Positions 1-8,508 of a DNA stretch of 64,000 nt are shown here, piece by piece; the stretch's first letter is position 1; every line of letters begins with the position of its first letter. The notes below the pieces were generated by a model. The model was not told the origin of the DNA. It saw only the letters and a program-made list of their open reading frames with translations, and ran no database searches. The stretch is from Streptomyces capitiformicae. GTDB taxonomy: Bacteria; Actinomycetota; Actinomycetes; Streptomycetales; Streptomycetaceae. The position numbers and the translations under genes were made by a program. The stretch lies in the NCBI RefSeq assembly GCF_002214185.1, contig NZ_CP022161.1:1364001-1428000 (forward strand). Reading direction: 5' to 3'.

Positions 1-41
1 CCCGCGGTCACGGCGATCGCCGCGGCCTTGCGCAGCGTCAT
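1..41 (-). CDS. Start of a probable secreted protein or lipoprotein (partial, runs off the left edge)
   Basis: Reading leftward from an ATG at 41 gives M-T-L-R-K-A-A-A-I-A-V-T-A, a short basic start followed by small hydrophobic residues, as at the beginning of a Streptomyces signal peptide. Only 13 codons are inside the window, so function cannot be given. No strong ribosome binding site is visible upstream, which lowers confidence in the exact start. It is read in the same direction as the two genes upstream of it but lies about 225 bases beyond them, so it probably has its own promoter. Confidence 0.45.
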   Translation of the reverse strand, partial: MTLRKAAAIAVTA

Positions 42-265
42 CGCACCGGATCTTCGTGCGCCCGCACTCCGGCGAACACGCCTGCTCTTGTCAAGGGTTA
101 TCAATTCAAACGCTCCGAAAAAACACCCGAATCGGAATGAAAGCCATGGAGCGGGCACAAAGCACCCTGTCCTCACATGGATCACAAGGGAGAGCATGGT
201 TGCACAGTTCTCCCACCGACCTTCGGGCACCCCTTTATACGCATTTCCCGCCCGGACACAGGGTC

Positions 266-790
266 TCAGTGGTCCGCGCAGCACGGTGTCGGGTCCGGTA
301 CCTCGAACGGGACGAGGGTGCCGCCGACGGCGGGCATGGCGGTGAGGACGAGTTCGCCGTCGTGCCAGTGGGGGCGTACGTGATCCCGTGTCACCAGTTC
401 GGTGTCCGGGGCGGGTTGGCCGGGCGAGCCCAGGACGGTCACGCGGGCGATCGCGGAGCGGGAGAGCAGCTCCGCGATCGTCAGCGTGCCGGTGAGGGAG
501 GAGACGCCCGGGTAGAGCACCGCGCGGCCCATCGGATCAGGGACGCCGGGTGTCACCTCGTACCCCCGGGCCGTGAGCCGCTCCTGGGCGGTGCGGAGGA
601 GCGGCTCCGACGGGAATGCGAGGGACAGGGCGACGCGTGGCCGATCCCCGCGCACCAGGTGCGTGCAGCCGAACGCGTCCTCGGGGAGGGCGAGCTCGGC
701 GGCCAGAGTGTGGAGCAGGTGGTCGGCCGCGCGCAGGTCCCTGACCCCGGTGTCCACGGTGAGGGCGTCCATCGTCACGATCGCGTTCAC
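266..790 (-). CDS. Conserved hypothetical protein coupled to the PHP-domain gene
   Basis: A 174-residue protein with no signal peptide, membrane segment or motif that I recognise. It ends in a Cys-Cys-x-x-His tail. The GTG start at 790 overlaps the TGA stop of the upstream PHP-domain gene (GTGA), which points to translational coupling and a shared function. An internal ATG at 772 is the alternative start, but the overlap favours the GTG. Both genes read leftward as one operon. Codon use is typical of the surroundings. The function is unknown; a partner role for the exported PHP protein is possible, although this protein itself looks cytoplasmic. Confidence 0.8.
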   Translation of the reverse strand: MNAIVTMDALTVDTGVRDLRAADHLLHTLAAELALPEDAFGCTHLVRGDRPRVALSLAFPSEPLLRTAQERLTARGYEVTPGVPDPMGRAVLYPGVSSLTGTLTIAELLSRSAIARVTVLGSPGQPAPDTELVTRDHVRPHWHDGELVLTAMPAVGGTLVPFEVPDPTPCCADH

Positions 791-2499
791 GAGGGCAGGA
801 CCCACACCGGGTTGGAGTAGAACCACAGGTCGCGCCAGGGGTCTGCGTCGCCGACGACGTCGATGGCGGGGCCCGCGGGGTCGACGGCCGCGCCCATCGC
901 GCCTACGGCGGAGCGGTTGCCGTCGCTGCCGCGCAGGCGGACGTAGAGCGGGCGGTCGACTGGGCCGAGTTCGTAGGTGAGCCGGACCCTGCCGGTGGAC
1001 TTGTTCACCTCGTACGACTTCACGACCTTCGCGGTCGGCGCGGTGAAGGTGTCCTTGTCGGCGGCCGCGCCCGTCACATCGCCCTGGATGACGTCGACGC
1101 GAGCCAGCTTGGGGACGAAACCGGCCCAGTTGGGGCCGTCGGCGAGCGCCACGTCGACGCTCAGGGTGACCTTGGTGCTCTTCTTGACGTGCAGGGCGCC
1201 GCCGAGGGTGGCCCAGCGGCTGCCGCCCAAGAGGCGGACGTCGAGGCCGCTGATGAGCTGGCCGTGGTCGACCCAGACGCGGCCGGCGCGGATGCCCTCC
1301 ATGACGGCGGCGTAGGTGAAGCCGTCGGCGCCGACGTGGGTGCGGGTGTACTGGCCGGGCCAGTAGTCGCCCTCGGTGAGGTCGATCTTGCCGCTGTAGA
1401 CGGGATCGGTGTGCTTGCCGTTGGCGGTGTAGTCGCTGTCGGGGCCGCCGCGCTTGGCGGTGTCCGTGTAGACGTTGTGGGAGTCGGAGTTGGCGGTGAT
1501 CCACCAGGGCTTGCCCTCGGCGAGGAGGCTGTCCCACAGGCCGCCGACGGTGGCGGTCATCCAGTCGAAGCCGCCCCAGGTGCGGTAGCTCTCCAGGGGG
1601 TAACCGGCGAAGGAGTTGGCGCCCGGGCTGCCGTCGTAGAGACCGCGGGCGCGACCCATGCCGACGGACTTCTCGATGCCGGCGGCCTGATGGCCGGGCG
1701 CGCCCTCCATGCCGACGGCGATCCGGTGGCGCGCGGACGTGGCGTCGCGCCAGGCGCGGATCTCGTGCGGTGAGTCGATGCCCTTGCGCGCGGGGTGGTT
1801 GGCGAGCATCAGGATGTCCTTGACCTTGCGCCGACGGACCTGCTCCGCAAGGAAGTTGAGGCCCGCGATGGCGAGGGCCTCGTTGGCGGGCGTCGAGTCG
1901 GTCGCCTTCTTCACACCGCCGTCGTAGTCGGTCTCGAACTGCTTGAGGACCGAGACCTCGTTCCTGCCGGGGTGCACGAAGACCGTGCCGTGCTCGGCGG
2001 CCGGGATGTTCCACTCCAGGCCCTGGAAGACGAGGGTGTCCTCGTACGCGGCCCGGGCCTCCTTGATGTCCGGGTTGACCTTCTCGACGCCGATCTTGGC
2101 GTGGGTCTCGTTGCCGTGGTCGGTGATGACCAGCCAGTCCATGCCGTGCTTGGCGCCCTGGCGGACCTGGTCGACGACGCGGTACTTGCCGTCGTTGCTG
2201 TACTGGGTGTGGATGTGGTGGTCACCGGCCAGCCACAGGAACCCGGCGCGCTTACGGCTGTTCGTGGTGGCGTACGCGGGGGCGGCCGCCGCCTGGCCGA
2301 GGACGCTCGCGGCGGTCAGGCCCGCGCCGAGGAGTCCGGCGCGGCGCAGGAGGCCACGTCGGGACTGCTGCTCGGGGGTCAGCGCCTCGTCGGGCACGGA
2401 GGTGTCGAAGGCCGCGGGGAGGGCGGCCGTCTCGTGCTCGTGCTCGTGGTCGTGCCCGTGGTGGTGATGCCCGTGGCCGTGCGCGTGCCCGTGTCCCAT
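787..2499 (-). CDS. Tat-exported PHP-domain (CehA/McbA-type) metallohydrolase with His-rich leader
   Basis: A 570-residue protein. Residues 1-23 hold 12 histidines with Asp and Glu, then a twin-arginine signal follows (S-R-R-G-L-L-R-R-A-G, near 46-55) with a hydrophobic stretch ending around residue 77. The mature part begins with the PHP metal motif D-H-H-I-H-T (near 93) and contains T-D-H-G-N (near 126), A-N-H-P and a further N-S-D-S-H motif, as in CehA/McbA-family metal-dependent hydrolases and phosphoesterases. The start at 2499 is chosen because AGGAGG lies six bases upstream; the frame stays open upstream but without a comparable site. Tat export suggests that the protein folds with its metal in the cytoplasm. 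The substrate is unknown. It is divergent from the EEP phosphodiesterase gene and coupled to the small downstream gene. Confidence 0.9.
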   Translation of the reverse strand: MGHGHAHGHGHHHHGHDHEHEHETAALPAAFDTSVPDEALTPEQQSRRGLLRRAGLLGAGLTAASVLGQAAAAPAYATTNSRKRAGFLWLAGDHHIHTQYSNDGKYRVVDQVRQGAKHGMDWLVITDHGNETHAKIGVEKVNPDIKEARAAYEDTLVFQGLEWNIPAAEHGTVFVHPGRNEVSVLKQFETDYDGGVKKATDSTPANEALAIAGLNFLAEQVRRRKVKDILMLANHPARKGIDSPHEIRAWRDATSARHRIAVGMEGAPGHQAAGIEKSVGMGRARGLYDGSPGANSFAGYPLESYRTWGGFDWMTATVGGLWDSLLAEGKPWWITANSDSHNVYTDTAKRGGPDSDYTANGKHTDPVYSGKIDLTEGDYWPGQYTRTHVGADGFTYAAVMEGIRAGRVWVDHGQLISGLDVRLLGGSRWATLGGALHVKKSTKVTLSVDVALADGPNWAGFVPKLARVDVIQGDVTGAAADKDTFTAPTAKVVKSYEVNKSTGRVRLTYELGPVDRPLYVRLRGSDGNRSAVGAMGAAVDPAGPAIDVVGDADPWRDLWFYSNPVWVLPS

Positions 2500-2747
2500 G
2501 AAACGCCTCCTGAATGCCGCTGCCTTCTGCGGCTGCCTTCCGCGACGCGACCACGCCGCCTGTGGAGGATCGAAGCGAAACATGAACGTTGAACGATCAG
2601 GGAGTTGCCGCCGGGTTCCCCGGATACGACGGATCGCCACGTCCCCCACTCTTTCCCCAACTTACCTTGCGCGTCACACTAGTTGACGTTGAACTTGAAC
2701 ACTGCTCATCTTCCCCTCACCCCCGCCCCGCCCCCGGAGAGTCCCCC
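2500..2747. promoter_or_regulatory. Divergent promoter region with TTGAAC-like hexamer repeats
   Basis: This 248-base gap separates two divergently transcribed genes for exported phosphoesterase-type proteins. Around 2684-2701 three hexamers follow head to tail (TTGACG, TTGAAC, TTGAAC), and a related GAACGTTGAAC stands near 2584. Repeats of this kind are often regulator sites. They do not show the 11-base period of Streptomyces PHO boxes, so I do not assign PhoP. Clear -35 and -10 boxes could not be fixed. Confidence 0.35.
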
Positions 2748-4067
2748 ATGAGAAGACTGATCGGCACCCTCGCGGCCGCCGCGCTCGCCGTCACCGGCCT
2801 CGCGACCACCGGTGCGACCCCCGCCGCGGCCGCCACCACCGGCACGTTCAACGTGCTCACTTACAACGTCGCGGGCCTGCCGGAGGGGCTGAGCTCCGGC
2901 AAACCGGCGACGAACACCCCGCTGATCTCCCCGCGCCTCGGGGCGTACGACATCGTCAACGTCCAGGAGGACTTCAACCACCACGCGGCGCTGTACGCGG
3001 GCGACGACCACCCGTACCGCACGGCGACCAGCGGCGGTGTGCCCTTCGGTGACGGCCTCAACACCCTCTCGGACTACGCCTTCGAGGACTTCCAGCGGGT
3101 CAAGTGGAACAACTGCACCGGCACCAACTGCCTGACCCCGAAGGGCTTCTCGCTGGCTCGGGTCCGGCTCGCCGAGGGCGTCTTCGTCGACCTCTACAAC
3201 GTGCACACCAACGCCGACTCCGACGACGCCGCCCTCGCCGCCCGCCGCGCCAACGTGACCCAGCTCTCGGAGTTCATCAAGGCGAACTCGGCGGGCAACG
3301 CGGTGATCGTCATGGGCGACACCAACACGCGTTACACACGCGCCGGCGACAACATCCGCACGCTTCTGACCGAGAACGGCCTCACGGACCCGTGGGTGGA
3401 CCTGGTCAAGGGCGGTACGGCCCCGGCCCAGGGCAGCGACGCGCTGGTCTGCCCCAAGACGGCCCCGACCAACGGCTGCGAGGTCGTCGACAAGGTCCTC
3501 TACCGTGACAGCAACGTGGTGAACCTGACCGCCACCCGCTACAACAACGACTGGGCGAAGTTCCTCGACTCGGCCGGCGGCAACCTCTCCGACCACTTCC
3601 CGCACACCGTCGACTTCTCCTGGACCGTGAACTCGAAGCTCCGGGCCAGTGACTTCTTCGGTGGCCCGCACGGCACGGCGTTCAACGACGCGGACAACCT
3701 CCCCTCGACGGTCTCACCCCGCACGCTGACCCTGCGCGGCGCCTCCCGCCTCGACGGCGTGTCGCTCACGCACGACGGCGGTACGACCCTGACGCACGGC
3801 GGCACGGGCGGTACGGCCGCCTCCCTCACCCTGGCCTCCGGTGAGCACCTCACCTCGGTCAAGCTGACGCAGGGTCAGAAGGACGGCCACACCCGGATCT
3901 TCTCCGCCGCGTTCGGCACGGACAAGGGCCGCACCCTCGCCGCCGGTACGGCCACCTCCGAAACGAAGACCTTCACCGCCCCCTCCGGCTGGCAGATCGT
4001 CGGCTTCACCGGCCGCGCGGGCAGCGAGATCGACAAGCTGGGCGTGCTGTACGCGCCGATCGGCTGA
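2748..4067 (+). CDS. Secreted endonuclease/exonuclease/phosphatase-family phosphodiesterase with C-terminal jacalin-like domain
   Basis: A 439-residue protein with a classical signal peptide (M-R-R-L-I-G-T-L, cleavage after T-P-A-A-A near 27). The catalytic EEP domain shows F-N-V-L-T-Y-N-V at its start, V-Q-E-D with the metal-binding Glu, Y-N-V-H-T-N, V-I-V-M-G-D-T-N and the final S-D-H. This arrangement resembles bacterial sphingomyelinase-like phosphodiesterases. From about residue 310 a jacalin-like beta-prism follows, seen in F-F-G-G-P-H-G-T-A-F-N-D and in I-V-G-F-T-G-R-A-G-S-E-I-D-K-L-G-V, which may bind glycans. The ATG at 2748 follows a GGAGAG site. The substrate could be a phospholipid or another phosphodiester and is not decided by the sequence. 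Confidence 0.9.
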   Translation: MRRLIGTLAAAALAVTGLATTGATPAAAATTGTFNVLTYNVAGLPEGLSSGKPATNTPLISPRLGAYDIVNVQEDFNHHAALYAGDDHPYRTATSGGVPFGDGLNTLSDYAFEDFQRVKWNNCTGTNCLTPKGFSLARVRLAEGVFVDLYNVHTNADSDDAALAARRANVTQLSEFIKANSAGNAVIVMGDTNTRYTRAGDNIRTLLTENGLTDPWVDLVKGGTAPAQGSDALVCPKTAPTNGCEVVDKVLYRDSNVVNLTATRYNNDWAKFLDSAGGNLSDHFPHTVDFSWTVNSKLRASDFFGGPHGTAFNDADNLPSTVSPRTLTLRGASRLDGVSLTHDGGTTLTHGGTGGTAASLTLASGEHLTSVKLTQGQKDGHTRIFSAAFGTDKGRTLAAGTATSETKTFTAPSGWQIVGFTGRAGSEIDKLGVLYAPIG

Positions 4068-4114
4068 CCTGCGTCGATACGCGGCAGGCGGTCCGTTCCC
4101 CGATCACCGGGCGG

Positions 4115-4120
4115 TAGCCT
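4115..4120 (+). promoter_or_regulatory. Probable -10 box of the TetR gene
   Basis: TAGCCT fits the Streptomyces TAnnnT -10 pattern and lies 38 bases before the ATG at 4158, leaving room for an untranslated leader with an AAAAGGGTGG ribosome site. No convincing -35 is visible. Confidence 0.4.
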
Positions 4121-4157
4121 GAGGCTCTGCGTTCGAGACGTGAAAAGGGTGGTCTCC

Positions 4158-4727
4158 ATGGCCCGTGCCGGGCTCACCGTCGACCGGGTCGTGGAGGCCG
4201 CGGCCGATCTCGCCGACGAGGTCGGCTTCGAGAACGTCACCCTGTCCGCGCTGGCCCGGCACTTCGGCGTCAAGGACGCCAGCCTCTACTCGCACGTCAG
4301 GAATCTGCGGGAACTGCGGGTCCGGGTCGCGCTGCTTGCGGGCGGCGAGATGATCGACCGGATCGCGGAGGCGGTGGCCGGCCGGGCCGGGAAGGACGCG
4401 CTTACCGCGTTCGCCGGCGCCTACCGGGAGTACGCGCTCGCACACCCCGGCCGGTACGCGGCCACCCAGATCCCCGTGGACCAGGACCTCGTCACCGACT
4501 CCCCCGCCCTGCGCCGCACCGCCGAGATCACCTACGGGATGCTGCGCGCCTACGGCCTCGACGAGCCCGACCTCACCGACGCCGTACGCCTGCTGCGGAG
4601 CACCTTCCACGGCTACTGCCACCTGGAGTCGAGCGGCGCCTTCGGCCACCCCCGTGACGTACGGGCGTCCTGGGACCGGGCGGTCGAGGCGCTGCACGTG
4701 GCGCTGGAGCACTGGCCCCGCGCTTGA
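4158..4727 (+). CDS. TetR/AcrR-family transcriptional regulator
   Basis: A 189-residue protein with the TetR layout. An N-terminal three-helix DNA-binding domain includes the helix-turn-helix T-L-S-A-L-A-R-H-F-G-V-K-D-A-S-L-Y-S-H-V near residues 27-46, and the remainder is a helical ligand and dimer domain of the WHG type. The ATG at 4158 is preferred over the in-frame GTG at 4140 because AGGGTGG lies at the proper distance before it. The secreted protein gene at 4817 follows in the same direction and may be a target. The ligand is unknown. Confidence 0.9.
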   Translation: MARAGLTVDRVVEAAADLADEVGFENVTLSALARHFGVKDASLYSHVRNLRELRVRVALLAGGEMIDRIAEAVAGRAGKDALTAFAGAYREYALAHPGRYAATQIPVDQDLVTDSPALRRTAEITYGMLRAYGLDEPDLTDAVRLLRSTFHGYCHLESSGAFGHPRDVRASWDRAVEALHVALEHWPRA

Positions 4728-4816
4728 ACCATCGGCTCCCCCACCGGAAAGGCACCCGATCCATTCCGGTCACCGGTCGGCGGCAACCCACCGCCGACCG
4801 ACGGCGACCACAGGGC

Positions 4817-6235
4817 ATGGCATCCGCAACACCCGCCTCTTCCGCCCCCTCCGCCCCGGCCGCGCACCGTCGTCGCCGCGTCTTCCGCAAGCCTGTCATC
4901 GGTTCGCTCGCGGCGGCTGCCATGCTGGCCGGCGCCTGGTACGCCACCGCCGGGGCGGCGCCCACGACCACCGCTGCGGCCGGTGGCCTCACCGTCACCA
5001 ACACGACCGTGAGCCTGCCCGCGAAGTTCCCCTACCTCTCGGCCGGCTACAACAACAGCCGGGAGTGGACGCGGACGGCGACGGCCGTCGCGCCGAACGG
5101 CACACTGCGGGTCGCCTGGCCCGCCTCGGACGGCATCCACGTCACCCCGCTGACAGCGGCCGGTAGGCGCTCGGGCGCCGACACGGTCGTGAAGGGGACG
5201 AAGGAGGTCGGGGGGCTGGTCGCGCACAACGACGGGTTCGCGCTGCTGACCCGGGTCTCCGACAGCAACAAGTGGAAGGAGACCGCCGCCGCCCTGATCC
5301 GCTACAGCAACGGCAAGCAGGCCTGGCGGACCAAGCTCACCGGCACCTCCTCGAACGACACGGCCCCGCTGCTCGACGGCCAACTCGCCTGGAACGGCAG
5401 GAAGTACGGCGCCTACTTCGTCGTGCACGGCGCCGGCGGCTTCGCGGACGGCCACTTCGGCGACAAGCTGTCGTACGTCGGGCCCATGGGCAAGAAGCTC
5501 AACGGCGGGTGGAACTGGGGCTGCTCGCACAACGAGGGCATAGCCCTGCGCGCCGAGTCGTCCGGCGCCTTCACCTCCCTCTGCTTCGACGACTGGCGTT
5601 CGGGCCTCTTCGTCTCGACCGGGATCGCCGCCCCGGACAACGCGCCCGTCGTCCAGCGCGAGCAGTGCTGGGCCGGCTACTACGGTGGCACCTTCGCGGG
5701 CCGCACCGGCGACATCGTGAAGTCCGCCACCGGCCGCTACGCCACCGCGTTCGCCTCGCGCGGCGCCGCCTCCGCCAAGAAGAACCCGGAGGACTCCAGC
5801 GGCCGGGGCTGGACGGTCAAGCCGAAGACCGCCACCCACCAGGTGGCCATCGCGTTCCTCAAGAACCGCAACACGCCTGCCGGCAAACCGGTCTACCTCA
5901 CCTCCGCCAAGGGCACCGAGCACGTCAACGTCCGCGTCGCCCCGTACGGCAAGAACCGGCTCCTCGTCTCCTACGAGACCCTGAAGAACGCCAAGTGCGC
6001 GAACGGCACCTGCACCGGCACCTTCACGGGCACCCACGTCCGCCTCGTCGACTGGAACGGCAAGCTCCAGGGCGCGGACAAGGTCGTGAACGCCCGCATC
6101 AGCGGCGACATCGCGGTCCTGAAGAACGGCACCCTCACCTGGGCGTACGCCCCTGTGTCCCCGGCGTACTCGCCCCCCCTCAACGGGGCGTCACCGACCA
6201 CGAAGACGCTGAAGATCGCCCGCGTCACGCCCTGA
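4817..6235 (+). CDS. Secreted protein of unknown function (possible beta-propeller)
   Basis: A 472-residue protein. An Arg/Lys cluster (near 18-25) precedes a hydrophobic segment (about 26-47), giving a signal peptide or membrane anchor. The mature part is rich in Gly, Trp, Asn and Lys and has repeated short beta-type stretches such as G-K-Y-G-A-Y-F-V-V-H-G and G-R-K-Y-G, with four or more Cys residues that could form disulfides. This suggests an extracellular beta-propeller or beta-sandwich, but I recognise no family motif or catalytic site. An in-frame TTG at 4724 overlaps the TetR stop, but the ATG at 4817 gives a normal signal peptide length. A strong hairpin follows the stop codon. Confidence 0.8.
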   Translation: MASATPASSAPSAPAAHRRRRVFRKPVIGSLAAAAMLAGAWYATAGAAPTTTAAAGGLTVTNTTVSLPAKFPYLSAGYNNSREWTRTATAVAPNGTLRVAWPASDGIHVTPLTAAGRRSGADTVVKGTKEVGGLVAHNDGFALLTRVSDSNKWKETAAALIRYSNGKQAWRTKLTGTSSNDTAPLLDGQLAWNGRKYGAYFVVHGAGGFADGHFGDKLSYVGPMGKKLNGGWNWGCSHNEGIALRAESSGAFTSLCFDDWRSGLFVSTGIAAPDNAPVVQREQCWAGYYGGTFAGRTGDIVKSATGRYATAFASRGAASAKKNPEDSSGRGWTVKPKTATHQVAIAFLKNRNTPAGKPVYLTSAKGTEHVNVRVAPYGKNRLLVSYETLKNAKCANGTCTGTFTGTHVRLVDWNGKLQGADKVVNARISGDIAVLKNGTLTWAYAPVSPAYSPPLNGASPTTKTLKIARVTP

Positions 6236-6252
6236 GACAGTACGACGGCCAA

Positions 6253-6284
6253 GGGAGGGGTCCGGCGGTTGCCGGGCCCCTCCC
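6253..6284 (+). terminator. Rho-independent-type hairpin after the secreted protein gene
   Basis: A 14-base stem (GGGAGGGGTCCGGC pairing with GCCGGGCCCCTCCC, one G-T pair) closes on a GGTT loop 18 bases after the stop at 6235. There is no T-run, which is common for Streptomyces terminators. Confidence 0.75.
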
Positions 6285-6350
6285 GTCGCGCCGACACGCT
6301 CCGCATGCCGTGACCGCCTCACCGTCGTACCGTCCTGATATGGGCGTGAG

Positions 6351-8483
6351 GTGCTGCGCGAAGTGAGCGGGTCCGACCGTCGGCCGGCTGCGACTGATCC
6401 GCTGGGTGAGGCGCTGGCGGCGGCTGTGCACCGCACGGGTGCCCGGGCCGGGTGCCTCTATCTGCTGGATCAGGCGGACTCGGTGCTGTGCCTGGTCGCC
6501 ATGTGCGGCGCGCCGGTCGAGACGTTCCGGCCGTGGTGGCGCGTGAGACTCGCCTCCCCCGGTCCGACGCCGGACGCGGTACGCGAGGACCGGCTCGTCT
6601 GGGTGAGCTGTCAGGAGGAGTTCACGCGCCGGTATCCACGCGCCGCGGCGGTCACCCCGTACCGACTGGCGTTCGCCGTCGCCCCCCTTCGAGGTGTCCG
6701 CCACCGCTGGGGTGCGCTGCTGCTGATGTGGCCGTCCAGCCGTCCGGCCCGGCTCGCCCTCCGCGAGCGGGGACGCATCACCTCCGGCGCCCGGCACATC
6801 ACCCGGATCCTGGACGAGACCGCTCCGGCACCGGTCATCCCGGACCGGCCCCGCTTCGTCGCCCCGCACCACGCCGACGCACGGCAGGCGCCCGCGGAGC
6901 TCACCGCGGCCCACCTGGTCGAACGCCTTCCCCTCGGCGCCCTCGCCCTCGACCTGGGAGGCCGGATCACCTTCGTCAACACCGCTGCCGCGGAGCTGCT
7001 GGGCAGGCCCACGGAGCTGCTGCTGGGCACCCAGCCGTGGGAGTCACTGCCCTGGCTGGACACCGTCGCCTGCATGGACGCCTACCGCGCCGCCGTGACC
7101 AGCCGCGAGCCCTTCGCCCTGACCGTCCTGCGCCCGCCGGCGCAGTGGCTCGACCTCCGCCTCCACACCGACGAGAGCGGCACGAGCATCCTCGTCACCC
7201 CGCGCCGCACCGCCGACCGTCCGTCCGAGCCCACCGACGCGCGGGACGCCCTCGCCGGAGCTCCGGGCAGAAACCGCATCCACCTGCTGGTCTATCTGGC
7301 GGCGGCGCTGACCGAGACCGTAAGCGTCCGGGACGTCGTCGATCTGGTCGCCGACCAGATCCTTCCGCCCTTCGACGCCCACGGCATGATCATGTCCACC
7401 GTGGAAGCCAACCGCATACAGATCATCGGGCACCAGGGCTACGACCCGAACGTGGTCGAACAATTCGACGGCCTGCCCGCGGACGCCGACCTCACCCCCG
7501 CCGGACGTGCTCTGGCCACCGGCCTGCCTTCCTATTTCGCAGATCGCGCGGAGCTGTCCCGCACCCACCCCGAGGCGCCCCAGATCAGCGACAAACAGGC
7601 CTGGGCGTTCCTGCCGCTGATCACCTCCGGGCGCCCCATCGGCTGCTTCGTCCTCGCCTACGACCGCCCGCACCGCTTCACCGCCTCCGAGCGCTCCATC
7701 CTCACTCCGCTCGCCGCGCTGATCGCCCAGGCCCTGGACCGGGCCCGCCTCTACGACGCCAAGCACAGCCTCGCCCACGCGCTCCAGCGGACCCTCCTGC
7801 CCCCTGCCCTCCCCGCCGTGACCGGGCTCGACGTCGCCGCCCGCTATCTGCCCGCCAGCCACGGCATCGACATCGGCGGCGACTTCTACGACCTCATCCG
7901 CCTCACCGACACCACCGCGGCAGCGATCATCGGCGATGTGCAGGGCCACGACGTGACAGCCGCAGCCCTCATGGGCCAGGTCCGCACGGCTGTCCACTCC
8001 CACGCCACCGCCGGCGCCACGCCCGACCAGGTCCTCGCCCGCACCGACCGCGACCTGAACGACCTGCGTGCGAGTCGTTTCGTCTCCTGCCTCTACGCCC
8101 ACATCGACCTCGCCCGCCATCAGGTGACCCTCGCCAGCGCCGGCCACCCGCCCCCGCTCGTGCGCCACCCCGACAACCAGGCCCATACCGTGGACCTCGA
8201 CCCCGGCCCGCCCCTCGGGATCGGTGTGGGAACCCCCTCCTACCCCCTCACGGCCCTCCCCCTGGCCGACGGGGCCCTCCTCGCCCTCTACACGGACGGC
8301 CTCGTGGAGATCCCCGGCACCGACATCGGCCGGACCACGGACGACCTCGCACAACACCTCGGGAAAGCGAGCGACCTTCCCCTGCACGACCTCGTCAACA
8401 GCCTCGTCCACCGCACCCGACCCGCCAACGGGCACACCGACGACATCGCCCTGCTCCTGCTCCGGCCGACGAGCGGCGCCTGA
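6351..8483 (+). CDS. GAF/PAS sensor with PP2C (SpoIIE-type) serine phosphatase
   Basis: A 710-residue protein without signal peptide. The order is an N-terminal GAF-like domain (about 10-145), a PAS domain (about 180-285, with I-T-F-V-N-T-A-A-A-E-L-L-G), a second GAF domain (about 300-460) and a PP2C/SpoIIE phosphatase domain (about 475-705). The phosphatase shows the metal-binding motifs G-G-D-F-Y-D, G-D-V-Q-G-H-D, L-Y-T-D-G-L-V-E and H-T-D-D-I-A-L. Such RsbU-like proteins dephosphorylate anti-anti-sigma factors and so adjust sigma-factor activity in response to a signal, here probably a small ligand or redox cue. The GTG at 6351 is taken as start; a GTG four codons later is possible. No anti-sigma partner is adjacent. 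It converges on the DUF2264 gene. Confidence 0.92.
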   Translation: MLREVSGSDRRPAATDPLGEALAAAVHRTGARAGCLYLLDQADSVLCLVAMCGAPVETFRPWWRVRLASPGPTPDAVREDRLVWVSCQEEFTRRYPRAAAVTPYRLAFAVAPLRGVRHRWGALLLMWPSSRPARLALRERGRITSGARHITRILDETAPAPVIPDRPRFVAPHHADARQAPAELTAAHLVERLPLGALALDLGGRITFVNTAAAELLGRPTELLLGTQPWESLPWLDTVACMDAYRAAVTSREPFALTVLRPPAQWLDLRLHTDESGTSILVTPRRTADRPSEPTDARDALAGAPGRNRIHLLVYLAAALTETVSVRDVVDLVADQILPPFDAHGMIMSTVEANRIQIIGHQGYDPNVVEQFDGLPADADLTPAGRALATGLPSYFADRAELSRTHPEAPQISDKQAWAFLPLITSGRPIGCFVLAYDRPHRFTASERSILTPLAALIAQALDRARLYDAKHSLAHALQRTLLPPALPAVTGLDVAARYLPASHGIDIGGDFYDLIRLTDTTAAAIIGDVQGHDVTAAALMGQVRTAVHSHATAGATPDQVLARTDRDLNDLRASRFVSCLYAHIDLARHQVTLASAGHPPPLVRHPDNQAHTVDLDPGPPLGIGVGTPSYPLTALPLADGALLALYTDGLVEIPGTDIGRTTDDLAQHLGKASDLPLHDLVNSLVHRTRPANGHTDDIALLLLRPTSGA

Positions 8484-8508
8484 GACGCCGCCACGGCCGG
8501 AGGGCCGG

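Noticed and set aside
42..265. TTGACA on the minus strand near 84-89 as a promoter of the gene at the left edge
   Set aside because: No -10 box follows at 16-18 bases, so the hexamer alone was not accepted as a promoter.
266..2014. Long Arg/Pro-rich leftward frame of 582 codons through the PHP-domain gene
   Set aside because: Only its last part (266-790) is a real gene. The rest is an out-of-frame shadow of the PHP gene, as shown by Arg/Pro/Gly composition typical of frame shadows at very high GC.
2580..2701. TTGAAC hexamers as a PHO box
   Set aside because: Streptomyces PHO boxes have an 11-base period; the repeats here are 6 bases apart, so PhoP control was not assigned.
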